From Micromonospora sp. CP22 (GTDB lineage Bacteria; Actinomycetota; Actinomycetes; Mycobacteriales; Micromonosporaceae), in the NCBI RefSeq assembly GCF_009712475.1, contig NZ_VCJO01000004.1, positions 391,917-455,916 of the forward strand: a DNA stretch of 64,000 bases. The letters run 5' to 3'. The notes beneath the pieces were generated by a model. It did no database searches. It saw nothing but the letters and a program-made list of their open reading frames with translations, and had not been told where the DNA came from. Below are positions 18,095 to 26,469 of this stretch, piece by piece (the stretch's first letter is position 1; each line of letters begins with the position of its first letter). Position numbers and translations under genes: made by a program.

Positions 18095-20463
18095 GCCTCG
18101 CAGGTCTCGGGGTTCTCCAGGGAGCAGGCCAGTGCCTCGTCATCGCTGACCGCGACGGTCGGGGTGATCGCGACAGTGGCCTGCTGGATGCGGGTCGCGG
18201 GACGCGAGCGCAGGTAGTAGGTGGTCTTGAGCCCGGACTTCCAGGCGTACAGGTACATCGAGGAGAGCTTGCCGATGGTCGGCGCGCTCAGGAACAGGTT
18301 CAGCGACTGCGACTGGTCGACGAAGGGGGCACGGGCGGCGGCCAGGTCGATCAGCGCCCGCTGCGGCAGCTCCCACGCCGTCCGGAACAGCTCCCGCACG
18401 TCGGCCGGCAGCTCGGCGATGCCCTGCACCGACCCGTCGGCCCGTTTGACCTGCTCCCGGATCGCCGCCGTCCACAGTCCGCGTGCCTTCAGCTCCCGGA
18501 CCAGGTAGGTGTTGACCTGAAGGAACTCCCCCGACATCGTCTCGCGTTTGAACAGGTTGGACACCTGCGGCTCGACGCACTCGTAGCAGCCGGCGATGGA
18601 CGCGATCGTCGCGGTCGGCGCGATCGCGACCAGCAGCGAGTTGCGCAGGCCGTGGCGGGCGACGCGCTCCCGCAACACGGTCCACCGCCACGTCTGCGTC
18701 ACCTGCGCACCCCACAGGTCCGGATGCAACTCACCCTTCGCGGCCCGGGTTTCGGCGTACGCGGGATGCGGGCCGAACCGTTCGGCGAGCCCGGCCGAGG
18801 TCTCCAGGGCGGTCAGCAGGATCTCCTCCTGCACCCGGGTCGACAGCTCCCGCGCCCGCACCGAGTCGAACGGCATACGCAGGGTGAAGAACGCGTCCTG
18901 CAAACCCATCAGGCCGAGCCCGACCGGACGCCAGCGCGGGTTCGACACCGCCGCCTGCTCGGTTGGGTAGTAGTTGATGTCGATCACCCGGTCCAGGAAC
19001 ACCACCGCTGTGCGTACCGTGGCGCGCAGCCGCTCCCAGTCGACGCCGTCGGCGGTGACGTGCGCGGCCAGGTTGACCGACCCCAGGTTGCACACGGCCG
19101 TCTCGGTGTCGCTGTTGACCTCGAGGATCTCGGTGCACAGGTTCGACAGGTGGATCGTGTTGCCCGGCGCGCCGGTCTGGTTGGACAGCCGGTTCGCCGC
19201 GTCCTTGAACGTCATCCACCCGTTGCCGGTCTGCGCGAGCGTACGCATCATCCGCCCGTACAGGTCGCGGGCCCGGACCGTCCGGACGGCCTTGCACTCC
19301 GCTGCCCGGTACGCCTCGTCGAACGCCGCACCGAACAGGTCCGGCAGCTCGGGTGCGTCAGAAGGGTCGATCAGCGACCAGTCCGCGTCCGCCTCCACCC
19401 GCCGCATGAACTCGTCCGGGATCCAGTTGGCCAGGTTCAGGTTGTGGGTACGCCGGGACTCCTCCCCCGTGTTGTCCCGCAGCTCCAGGAACTCCTCGAC
19501 GTCCGGATGCCACGGTTCCAGGTACACGCAGGCCGCGCCCTTACGACGGCCGCCCTGGTTGACCGCCGCCACCCCCGCGTCGAGGGTCTTGAGGAACGGC
19601 ACGATGCCGTTCGACAGGCCGTTCGTCCCCCGGATCAGCGCACCGCGACCCCGGACCCTCGACCAGGCGATGCCGATGCCGCCGGAGTACTTCGACAGCC
19701 TCGCCACCTGGTGGTACCGCTCGTAGATCGAGTCGAGTTCGTCGCGCGGCGAGTCGACCAGGAAACACGACGACATCTGGGTGTGCCGGGTTCCCGAGTT
19801 GAACAGGGTCGGCGAACTCGGCAGGTATGCCAGGCTGGACATCAGCCGGTAGAACCCGATCGCCTCGCCGGGCGTCTGCGACAGCCCACACGCGACCCGC
19901 AGCAGCCAGTACTGCGGCGTCTCCACCACCAGCCGGGTCTGCGGATGCCGCAGCAGGTACCGGTCCGCGACCGTGCGCAGCCCGAAGTACTCGAACCGCA
20001 GGTCACCATCCGGGTCGACGGCGTCGTCCAACTCGCGGGCGTGACCGGCCACGAACGTCGCCGTCGTCTCCCCGATCAGCCCCAGGTCGTACGCGTACCG
20101 GATGGACCGGCTGAAGCCGTCCACCCGTTGTCCACGGACCTCGGCGTCCACGTACGCGGCCAGCAGCCGGGCCGCCAGCTTCGAGTACTGCGGCTCCGTA
20201 CCGATCAACTCGGCTGCCGTCTGGATGGACAGCTTGTCCACCTCGGCGGCGGTGGCACCGTCGTACAGCCCACTGATGGTCTTCGTGGCCACCCGCAGCG
20301 GGTCGACCTGGTCGAGATCGCCCACCCACCGCGTCACCGCCCGGACGATCGTGTCGACGTCCACCACCTCCGTGGCGCCGTCGCGTCTGCGGACCTGCCT
20401 GACCTGCCGGTGCCGCTGCGACACATCCGCGTCGGAGCCCGGCATCTCCCGCACGACCGTCAC
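18085..20463 (-). CDS. nrdA: Class Ia ribonucleotide reductase large subunit
   Basis: A 792-residue catalytic subunit that reduces ribonucleoside diphosphates. An ATP-cone-like region opens the protein (VVDVDTIVRAVTRW). The active site shows QMSSCFLVD (redox Cys), IHLSNLCTEI (the N-C-E triad carrying the thiyl radical Cys) and a C-terminal CEACQ pair that shuttles reducing equivalents. Substrate-site motifs PTATIASIAGCYECVEP and KTTYYLRSR are also present. The GTG start is preceded by GAGGAGAGAG 3-12 bases away. The roughly 140 bases between it and the riboswitch hold no other gene. Confidence 0.93.
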   Translation of the reverse strand: MTVVREMPGSDADVSQRHRQVRQVRRRDGATEVVDVDTIVRAVTRWVGDLDQVDPLRVATKTISGLYDGATAAEVDKLSIQTAAELIGTEPQYSKLAARLLAAYVDAEVRGQRVDGFSRSIRYAYDLGLIGETTATFVAGHARELDDAVDPDGDLRFEYFGLRTVADRYLLRHPQTRLVVETPQYWLLRVACGLSQTPGEAIGFYRLMSSLAYLPSSPTLFNSGTRHTQMSSCFLVDSPRDELDSIYERYHQVARLSKYSGGIGIAWSRVRGRGALIRGTNGLSNGIVPFLKTLDAGVAAVNQGGRRKGAACVYLEPWHPDVEEFLELRDNTGEESRRTHNLNLANWIPDEFMRRVEADADWSLIDPSDAPELPDLFGAAFDEAYRAAECKAVRTVRARDLYGRMMRTLAQTGNGWMTFKDAANRLSNQTGAPGNTIHLSNLCTEILEVNSDTETAVCNLGSVNLAAHVTADGVDWERLRATVRTAVVFLDRVIDINYYPTEQAAVSNPRWRPVGLGLMGLQDAFFTLRMPFDSVRARELSTRVQEEILLTALETSAGLAERFGPHPAYAETRAAKGELHPDLWGAQVTQTWRWTVLRERVARHGLRNSLLVAIAPTATIASIAGCYECVEPQVSNLFKRETMSGEFLQVNTYLVRELKARGLWTAAIREQVKRADGSVQGIAELPADVRELFRTAWELPQRALIDLAAARAPFVDQSQSLNLFLSAPTIGKLSSMYLYAWKSGLKTTYYLRSRPATRIQQATVAITPTVAVSDDEALACSLENPETCEACQ

Positions 20464-20605
20464 GTCTCTCTCCTCGCGCCGTCTGCTGAGGGCCTCGGAC
20501 ACGCGAGAGGACGCCACGGGATCCGCGCAGCAGGCACGGCCCGTTCCTGGCGTCGGCCGTCCCGCGCGGCCTACGGCCGCCGCCCACGGATGTGGACGGC
20601 GTGCT

Positions 20606-20762
20606 GGCAGGTCTTCGGACTCGTGGGCGTGCTCGCGCGCTCCTACTGGCCGTCGCTTCCCAGGCCGGAGCCCAGTGCTGTGTGACGGCTGTCGTTCCCA
20701 CTCACCGCTGCGGGGCAGTCCCGGATTCGCACCGGGTTCCCTCTTGCCTCGGCCGCCCCGGA
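20606..20762 (-). promoter_or_regulatory. Cobalamin riboswitch controlling nrdAB
   Basis: Read on the minus strand, the segment shows the conserved B12 riboswitch order: AAGAGGGAACCCGGTGCGAA, then GGGACTGCCCCGCAGCGGTG, AGTGGGAACGA, GGGAAGCGACGGCCAGTAGG and the closing ACGAGTCCGAAGACCTGCC. It lies 140 bases before nrdA. In Streptomyces, cobalamin riboswitches shut off class Ia nrdAB when B12 is present, so that the B12-dependent NrdJ takes over. The same logic is inferred here. The 5' end of stem P1 may extend a little further to about 20775. Confidence 0.93.
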
Positions 20763-20786
20763 TGGGCGCCGAACCAGCTACAGGTG

Positions 20787-20800
20787 ACACCATATATGGG
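20787..20800 (-). promoter_or_regulatory. Possible NrdR-box-like palindrome upstream of the riboswitch
   Basis: ACACCATATATGGG contains the perfect palindrome CCATATATGG, and its left half matches the ACACnATAT half of the NrdR box. The right half fits poorly and I see no second box at the usual spacing. It lies at the expected promoter position for the nrdAB transcript, so it may alternatively be a -10 region. Confidence 0.3.
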
Positions 20801-20855
20801 CCACCCACGAAAGCAAGACACCAGATGATGTGCCGGCGTGTCGGTCACGCCTCGG

Positions 20856-21068
20856 TCATGCCGGCCACCGGCCGTTGCGCCGGGCCTGGTCGAGCAGGCG
20901 TTGCCGGGCGGCCTCCTGCTCGACGGTCTCCCGCCACTGTCCGCTGTCAACCAGCGGCTCGGCCGCCGCCGCAGCCGCCACCAGAACCTGCGCCACCTGC
21001 TCACGCCACCACCTCCACCAGGTCGAGAAAGGGGGTGACGGCGCTGCACGGGGGAACACCACCGCCAC
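20856..21068 (-). CDS. Small protein downstream of the XRE regulator
   Basis: A possible 70-residue protein. A Pro-rich start is followed by FSTWWRWWREQVAQ and a long helix (EWRETVEQEA-like QWRETVEQEAARQRLLDQAR) ending NGRWPA. The helical, charge-balanced second half looks genuinely coded. The GTG start is a guess and lacks a clear ribosome site. It lies about 50 bases after the XRE regulator on the same strand and may be cotranscribed. Function is unknown. Confidence 0.45.
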   Translation of the reverse strand: MAVVFPRAAPSPPFSTWWRWWREQVAQVLVAAAAAAEPLVDSGQWRETVEQEAARQRLLDQARRNGRWPA

Positions 21069-21120
21069 CCTCGAACATCGTGCGATGGCGGTGTCCGCCC
21101 AGGTCAGAGGCGCGTGTCCG

Positions 21121-22263
21121 CTACGGGTTGACGGACACGCCCACGTCGCGGACAACTGCGTCGATCTGCTCGGCCAAGCGTCGTGACGCCGTCGACACCG
21201 CGATGGACCGGGCCCGCTCCAGCACCTGCAACGCCGAACCGCTGTCCCCGGCCCGGCCGTGGGCGATGGCAAGGTGCACGAGGTGCCGGCCATGCCAGTC
21301 GGCATTCTCGGCCGTCTCGTCCACCCCGGCCGTGCCGACGGTCAACAGCTCGATGGCCCGGTCGTTGGCCCGCGCTTCCCGTTCACCCAGGTACCGCCAC
21401 ACGATGCCCTGCTGTACCGCATAGAAGGCCGGGGTGTACCAGTACCCCCACGCGGGTAGCGGCGTCTCTGCCGCCTCGGTGGCCAGGTCGACGGCCTGCG
21501 TCAGCCCCTGTCGCACCTCGGTCGGCGACGCACCGGCCATGGCCAGCCCACGTGCCTCCTGACCGGCGGAGTACGCGCGCAACGCCGGGTTGGCGCGCGG
21601 GTCCTCCCGAGCGGCCCGGGACAGCCCGATCATCTCCGCCAGGTCACCGCGACCCTCCGCCCGGTGCCCCTGGAAGGACAGCACGGTCGCCGTAAGGTCA
21701 GCGTTGCCGGCCTCGGTGGACCATTGCAGACTGCGGCCCAGCCACACACGCGCCGTCCGGTCGTCGCCGTTGGCGATACCGAGCCAACCGGCGAACTGCG
21801 CCCACTGCGCGGCCATGTCGACCACCGCTGGCCGAACCTGGTGACCAACCTCGCGCAGCAGCGAAACGATCGTGTCGAGTTGGACACGCACGGGCGGAAG
21901 CACGGCGGCGGAACCGATGGAGTCCTCCAGCCGCCGGTATCCGGCGAGCACCTCACCCAAGGCGCGTACCCCCGTCAGGTCGACACGGCCCGGATGCACG
22001 GCGAGGAAGGCGACCCGCCGGCCACCGTCGGGAACGTCGACGACCATGGCGGCGAGCGCACCACCGGCAGCCAACGCGTCATCGAGGCGGGCGGCGATGT
22101 CGACGGCCGGCCGGGTCCGCCCTGTTTCCAGCTGATGGATAACACTCTTGCCATGGTTCACCGCAGCGGCCAGTTGGCGCAGCGACACGCCCCGCTCACG
22201 GCGCAGCCGGGCCAGCTCAGCCGGGAAACGCGGGTCTACGATGGTGTGTGCGCGTGGTGGCAT
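21121..22263 (-). CDS. XRE-family transcriptional regulator with helical C-terminal domain
   Basis: A 380-residue regulator. The N terminus carries a Cro/C1 helix-turn-helix (LRRERGVSLRQLAAAVNHGK, then SVIHQLETGRTRPA). The remaining 300 residues form a TPR-like helical array (for example LSRAAREDPRANPALRAYS and ERARSIAVSTASRRLAEQ) typical of actinobacterial XRE regulators that sense a small molecule or peptide. It is divergent from a short gene pair starting near 22438, which it may control. The target is unknown. Confidence 0.85.
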   Translation of the reverse strand: MPPRAHTIVDPRFPAELARLRRERGVSLRQLAAAVNHGKSVIHQLETGRTRPAVDIAARLDDALAAGGALAAMVVDVPDGGRRVAFLAVHPGRVDLTGVRALGEVLAGYRRLEDSIGSAAVLPPVRVQLDTIVSLLREVGHQVRPAVVDMAAQWAQFAGWLGIANGDDRTARVWLGRSLQWSTEAGNADLTATVLSFQGHRAEGRGDLAEMIGLSRAAREDPRANPALRAYSAGQEARGLAMAGASPTEVRQGLTQAVDLATEAAETPLPAWGYWYTPAFYAVQQGIVWRYLGEREARANDRAIELLTVGTAGVDETAENADWHGRHLVHLAIAHGRAGDSGSALQVLERARSIAVSTASRRLAEQIDAVVRDVGVSVNP

Positions 22264-22457
22264 AGCGTCGCTCCCGGGCAGCGGACCATGATCGGCCTAC
22301 CAGCCTCCACACCGGCGGGCCGTCACACATTCCCCCATCATCCCCTGCAACCCGTGGATATCCGTTGTGGTCGTCGCGGTTGTTCACCCAACCCTGCCGG
22401 GCCGTACCACTCAGGACCGAGACCAAGGGGGACGTCTATGATTCCCGTCGGCCGTCC

Positions 22458-22712
22458 ATGACGGGCTTACGAGACGCCCTTCAGGTAGCGGCTAACAACG
22501 CCTCCCAGCCCTCGTTCGGAGAGTGGGAGCTGGGAGACCCCGGGATACACGCAAATGGGGCAATGGGTGCCCTGCGCAATGCGAGAACCGGTGTACCGCC
22601 AGACGTCATCTATGCTCGCTCGTATTTCCTGCAACTGCCGAGCGGTGGAGAGGGAGAGCAATGTCGGACTGGGCGGACTGGCTGGAACGGGCGTCCTGGA
22701 TTGCCGCGATAA
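22458..22712 (+). CDS. Hypothetical ORF, divergent from the XRE regulator, doubtful
   Basis: An 84-residue ORF (MTGLRDALQVAANNASQPSF...). Its ATG overlaps the stop of a 7-codon mini-ORF (MIPVGRP, from 22438) that is preceded by a strong ribosome site, AAGGGGGAC. This coupling favours translation. Against it, it overlaps the next gene by 52 bases and has no recognisable domain. From about 22440 to 23480 the DNA is less GC-rich than its surroundings. The remaining 170 bases up to the XRE start hold the presumed divergent promoters and nothing else visible. Confidence 0.3.
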   Translation: MTGLRDALQVAANNASQPSFGEWELGDPGIHANGAMGALRNARTGVPPDVIYARSYFLQLPSGGEGEQCRTGRTGWNGRPGLPR

Positions 22713-23380
22713 TAGGTCTGCTAGTCACTGTCATCGTGGCGGTGCAAGCGTCGAACATCTCCGCCCGAACGAAGGCGACGCTGGAAGTAGCGAGGCCCTT
22801 TGTCCGCGCGTTGGCGCTCTCCCTGGACAAGCCAGAAATCATGGCAGCATACGAATCCGAGTGTACGACCGCCAAAGATGTCCTGCGCAAGAAAACGCGC
22901 CGCAGGCTCGGTACGGCAGGAGTGATACTTGGCTTCGCAGCATCATCTGTCACCGCCGCCCTACTTCTTTCCCAGATTCCTCCGGCTCACAGTCGCACCG
23001 AGATCCGGTTCTCCATCGGCAATGCGGCACAGCAGGAATGCACGACCACGGGTCTCAATCTCGCAACGCGTACTACATGCACCAACCGCTGGTTCCTGGA
23101 CTCGCCAGGCCAGACGATCCAGGCACAGGCCACCCTTTCCGGTCCGGCACGCCAGAGAGATCTGAGCATCGCCGTTAGTGGCTGTTCGGACCGCGCGCAG
23201 GTCCGGTGGGAGCTTCTCGCCGATGGCGAAGCTCTCGGCAACGGCACTGCCGGTTCCGGGCACCAGAAACAGGAACTACGCGTACCTCAGGGCAAGTCAT
23301 CGCTCACCATTCAAGCCGAACGGATCGACGATAATTCGTGCTCCGCAGAACTCGTCGTCGATGCCGTCCAATGGCCCTAG
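22661..23380 (+). CDS. Membrane protein with Cys-containing outer domain, unknown
   Basis: A 239-residue protein. A first membrane segment (ASWIAAIIGLLVTVIVAVQA, about 12-31) and a second (AGVILGFAASSVTAALLLSQ, about 87-106) flank a basic cytoplasmic loop. The C-terminal 130 residues would lie outside and contain four Cys (QQEC, RTTC, VSGC, NSC) that could form disulphides. The sheet-like pattern of this domain suggests a carbohydrate- or protein-binding fold, but I recognise no family. AGGGAGAG precedes the ATG. Its base composition is lower in GC than the neighbours, which suggests recent acquisition. It ends about 35 bases before the proposed left end of the integrative element. Confidence 0.7.
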   Translation: MSDWADWLERASWIAAIIGLLVTVIVAVQASNISARTKATLEVARPFVRALALSLDKPEIMAAYESECTTAKDVLRKKTRRRLGTAGVILGFAASSVTAALLLSQIPPAHSRTEIRFSIGNAAQQECTTTGLNLATRTTCTNRWFLDSPGQTIQAQATLSGPARQRDLSIAVSGCSDRAQVRWELLADGEALGNGTAGSGHQKQELRVPQGKSSLTIQAERIDDNSCSAELVVDAVQWP

Positions 23381-23414
23381 TACGGCAGGAAACCCGTTTA
23401 CGGCACCTCGGCGG

Positions 23415-23427
23415 TCACTTGGCGTTG
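23415..23427. repeat. Candidate attL of the integrative element
   Basis: TCACTTGGCGTTG is identical to the 13 bases that include the metH stop codon at the right end. Weaker identity continues to the left (CGGCACCT and GCGGT in both copies). It is the only second copy I find in the window. Confidence 0.55.
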
Positions 23428-23938
23428 TATTGATCAAAGGTGAGGGCATAGTCGATCAACACGGACAAGATGCCGCCTGAGCTGTGCATTCATCGGTCAT
23501 CGATGGTCAACGTTCGTTGCTCTTGGTCCACCTCTGACGGCCTGAATACGGCCTGATCTTGGCGCTCCCTCCGGCGGCACGCCAGGGCGACTCCTTGACC
23601 CCCAGGCAACCAACACAGGGCTCTGGCCTGCCGTTTCATTGGCATTGAACTGCTGGAACTCTCTGTCAGTGTCCCTGCTGGTCCGCTGGCGTCCGTCCCC
23701 ATCGTCACCCAGTTAGTCACCCTGCTTTCCACCGATGATTCGATGAAGGTGCCTGGTGAAACGCGCCGCCAGACATGCGGCGCCGGGTGAGCCTTCTCGC
23801 CATAGCAGATTGGCGCAGATAGGGATTGGGGGTGGGACCGGCGATGCTGGGCCAGGGGTTTGCTGGCAGCGGGCACCGGCGGTGGGTGGCCTGGAAGAGG
23901 ACCTGTCACCGCCGGTGCCTGTAAGAGAGGCCGCGTGG
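23428..23938. other. No gene seen between attL and the RCC1-repeat gene
   Basis: About 500 bases of moderate GC without a convincing reading frame, ribosome site or strong hairpin. It is downstream of the RCC1-repeat gene and presumably holds its terminator and unrecognised element-end sequences. Confidence 0.5.
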
Positions 23939-25648
23939 TTAGGAGTTGCTGCGATTTGCCGGTCGGCGTCGGTTCCGGACGACCAGGGCCGTGCCGGTGA
24001 GCACGAGCAGGGTGCCAGCGGCGAGGGTGTCTGGCGCGTTGACCCCGGTCACCGGGAGTTGGGGTTTCTGGACTTTGACTGTCACCGGCTTGGACGTTGA
24101 GGGTGGGCAGGTGCCCTTGCCGTTGTAGCGGGCTCGGATGGTGTGGCTGCCTGGCCGCAGGCGGTCGAGGATGAGGGTCGCGGTGGCGGTGGGACCGCCG
24201 GACAGGGTTGCAGTGCCCAAGGTCTTTTTGCCGTCCAAAAAGGTCACGGTTCCCGTGGGCGTACCGGCAGTGCAGGTCACGGTAGCGGTGAAGGTGACGG
24301 GCTGATTGGGCTGCGGGTTCGACGGAGACACCCGCAGGGTACTGGTTGATTTGGCCGGGGCCGGTTCTGCCGCGATCGCGAGAGCGTGGTCGCCGCCGGC
24401 GGCGATGGCGGTGATCGTGGTGCCGGCGGGCAAGTCCAGCGGGAAGGGCACCAGGCTGGCGGTGGCGAGGCCGTTGTCGCCCCACCACAGGACGGTGCCG
24501 GTGGAGGTCAACGCCAGACTTTGGCCACCGCCTGCGGCGATGGCGGTGATCGTGGTGCCTGCCGGCAGGTTCACGGGGACGGGCACGTTGCTGTCGGTGG
24601 TGGTGCCGTTCCCTAACTCGCCGAGATGGTTCCTACCCCAGGCCAGCATGGTGCCGGTGGAGGTCAACGCCAAACTGTAGCCGTGGTTGGGAGGGAAGAA
24701 ATCGTCGAAGGAGGCGGCGACTGCGGTGATCGTGGTGCCTGCCGGCAGGTTCACCGCGACAGGCACGTTGCTGTCGGTGTTGGTGCCATTCCCCAACTGC
24801 CCGAACTCGTTGTTGCCCCAGGCCAGTACGGTGCCGGTGGAGGTCACCGCCAGACTGTGGGAGTTGCCGGCGCCGATGGCGGTGATCGTGGCGCCGGCCG
24901 GCAAGCTCACCGGAACAGGCACGTTGCTGTTGGTGTTGGTGCCGTTCCCCAGCTCCCCGTCGGTGTTGACGCCCCAGGCCAGGACGGTGCCGGTCGAGGT
25001 CAACGCCAGACTGTGGGCGAAGCCGGCGGCGATGGCGGTGATCGTGGTGCCTGCCGGCAGATTCACCGGGACGGGCACGTTGCTGTCGGTGGTCGTGCCG
25101 TTCCCCAACTGCCCGAAGAGGTTGTCGCCCCAGGCCAGGACGGTGCCGGTGGAGGTCAACGCCAGACTGTAGTCAGAGTCTGCTGCGATGGCGGTGATCG
25201 TGGTGCCCGCCGGCAAACTGACGGCGACGGGCACATTGCTGTTGGTGTTGGTGCCGTTCCCCAACTGGCCATCCTCGTTGCCGCCCCAGGCCAGGACGGT
25301 GCCGGTGGAGGTCACTGCCAGACTGTGGACGTTGCCGGCGGCGATGGCGGTGATCGTGGTGCCTGCCGGCAAGCTGACGGGGACGGGCACGCTGCTGCCA
25401 GGGGTGTTGGTCCCGTTCCCGAACTGGCCGAGGAAGTTATTGCCCCAGGCCAAACCGCTACCAGCAGGGGCGGCGGCCGCCGACGATGCTGCACCCGCGC
25501 TCGCAGCGGGAGCCCGGGACACCCCGGTCAACACCATGCCCAGCGCGACGGCCAACACCAGCAACGCCGCGAACAGCCCGCGAGTACTCGCCGGCCCGAC
25601 CCGGTCCGTTTTGACGCTCGGGTCCCGACAAATCCAGAATCTCTCCAT
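23939..25648 (-). CDS. RCC1-repeat cell-wall-anchored protein (LPVTG)
   Basis: A 569-residue secreted protein. A basic N terminus and hydrophobic segment (GLFAALLVLAVALGMVLTGV) form the signal peptide. About seven to eight near-identical units of some 52 residues follow, each with VLAWG and a GQLGNGT box. This pattern predicts an RCC1-type beta-propeller. Residues 435-530 form an Ig-like/Big_5-type domain (PVTFTATVTCTAGTPTGTVTF). The C terminus is a sortase signal: LPVTG, a hydrophobic stretch (TLAAGTLLVLTGTALVV) and RNRRRPANRS. It is thus expected to be attached to peptidoglycan. It lies inside the proposed element as cargo. Repeat identity suggests recent internal duplication. The ligand is unknown. 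Confidence 0.9.
   Translation of the reverse strand: MERFWICRDPSVKTDRVGPASTRGLFAALLVLAVALGMVLTGVSRAPAASAGAASSAAAAPAGSGLAWGNNFLGQFGNGTNTPGSSVPVPVSLPAGTTITAIAAGNVHSLAVTSTGTVLAWGGNEDGQLGNGTNTNSNVPVAVSLPAGTTITAIAADSDYSLALTSTGTVLAWGDNLFGQLGNGTTTDSNVPVPVNLPAGTTITAIAAGFAHSLALTSTGTVLAWGVNTDGELGNGTNTNSNVPVPVSLPAGATITAIGAGNSHSLAVTSTGTVLAWGNNEFGQLGNGTNTDSNVPVAVNLPAGTTITAVAASFDDFFPPNHGYSLALTSTGTMLAWGRNHLGELGNGTTTDSNVPVPVNLPAGTTITAIAAGGGQSLALTSTGTVLWWGDNGLATASLVPFPLDLPAGTTITAIAAGGDHALAIAAEPAPAKSTSTLRVSPSNPQPNQPVTFTATVTCTAGTPTGTVTFLDGKKTLGTATLSGGPTATATLILDRLRPGSHTIRARYNGKGTCPPSTSKPVTVKVQKPQLPVTGVNAPDTLAAGTLLVLTGTALVVRNRRRPANRSNS
24380..25440 (-). repeat. Tandem units of about 156 bases encoding the RCC1 blades
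   Basis: Successive units share long identical stretches, for example GGCGGTGATCGTGGTGCC on the plus strand and the run coding LPAGTTITAIAA. One unit is longer (a FDDFFPPNHGY insert near 24690) and the unit nearest the C terminus has lost the GNGT box. Unit number may vary between strains. Confidence 0.75.
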
Positions 25649-26469
25649 TGCCCCACATCCTTAGCAAGACCCCCCGTAGTTCACTTAACCGTACATTCCT
25701 CACGACTCGCCCAAGACGGCTTTTAGGTGAACCACGGCGATCCGGCCGAACCTGATCACAGCCCCGTGGCCAGGAGGTCCGGATTAGGGCACACGTCTCA
25801 CCCTCGCTGGGTCACCTCGACCGCACGACAGGGCACCCCCGCAACGGCCAGAACGCCAGGTCCAACGGTGCCGTCCCGTCTGCCGCCGACCCGCCCGCCT
25901 GGGGAGCGGGCCGCCGCCCGGCCCGCCACGTCAAGCGCACCTTGACGCACGTACGGACGCTGGCGGGCCGGGCGGTGGTCTGCTCGGCTCGCCCGGGTCG
26001 TCGGCTGACGGGATGGCCCGCGCAACCACCCACGGACCGCGACCCGCCGACGGAGCCCCGGCCATCCTGGAGTCGTTGCGCCCCCGCCGGAGGCGCAGTA
26101 ACCGCGACCGGTTCGCCACCCGTGACCCGCCGCGCAGACCCGGTGTGCCCTTCCCTGCGCCGCGTCGCTCCGGCGCGGCGCGGCCGGCTGCCGGCGACGA
26201 ACCTCCACCACTCCCACACCCGTCCCGTCTGCGGCGGCCTCCGGGCTTCCCGCTCTCCGCGCCAGCCGCCGGGCGTGTTGCGTGGCCGGAGTCGGAGCGC
26301 CAGCGGAGCGACGGACGCGCGCCCAGGCGGCGGCGCGTGCGGCCCGTCAAGGGCCGCCTTGAAGACGTACAGAAAGTTTGAACCACATTGCCGGCAGCCG
26401 GCCGGCCTCTTGCCGTTGCCCAGCGGACACGGGATGGTGCGGACCTCGCGCGCTCCGTACCCTGGCGGC
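25649..26469. other. Long GC-rich stretch without a supported gene
   Basis: The first 100 bases hold the presumed promoter of the RCC1-repeat gene (an AT-richer patch near 25670-25700). The rest, about 25800-26340, is extremely GC-rich and open in several frames, but these frames show only Arg/Ala/Pro/Gly-rich composition with no domain. Similar Arg-rich pseudo-proteins are often annotated in Micromonospora. I treat the segment as non-coding. I see no tRNA in it. Confidence 0.45.
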
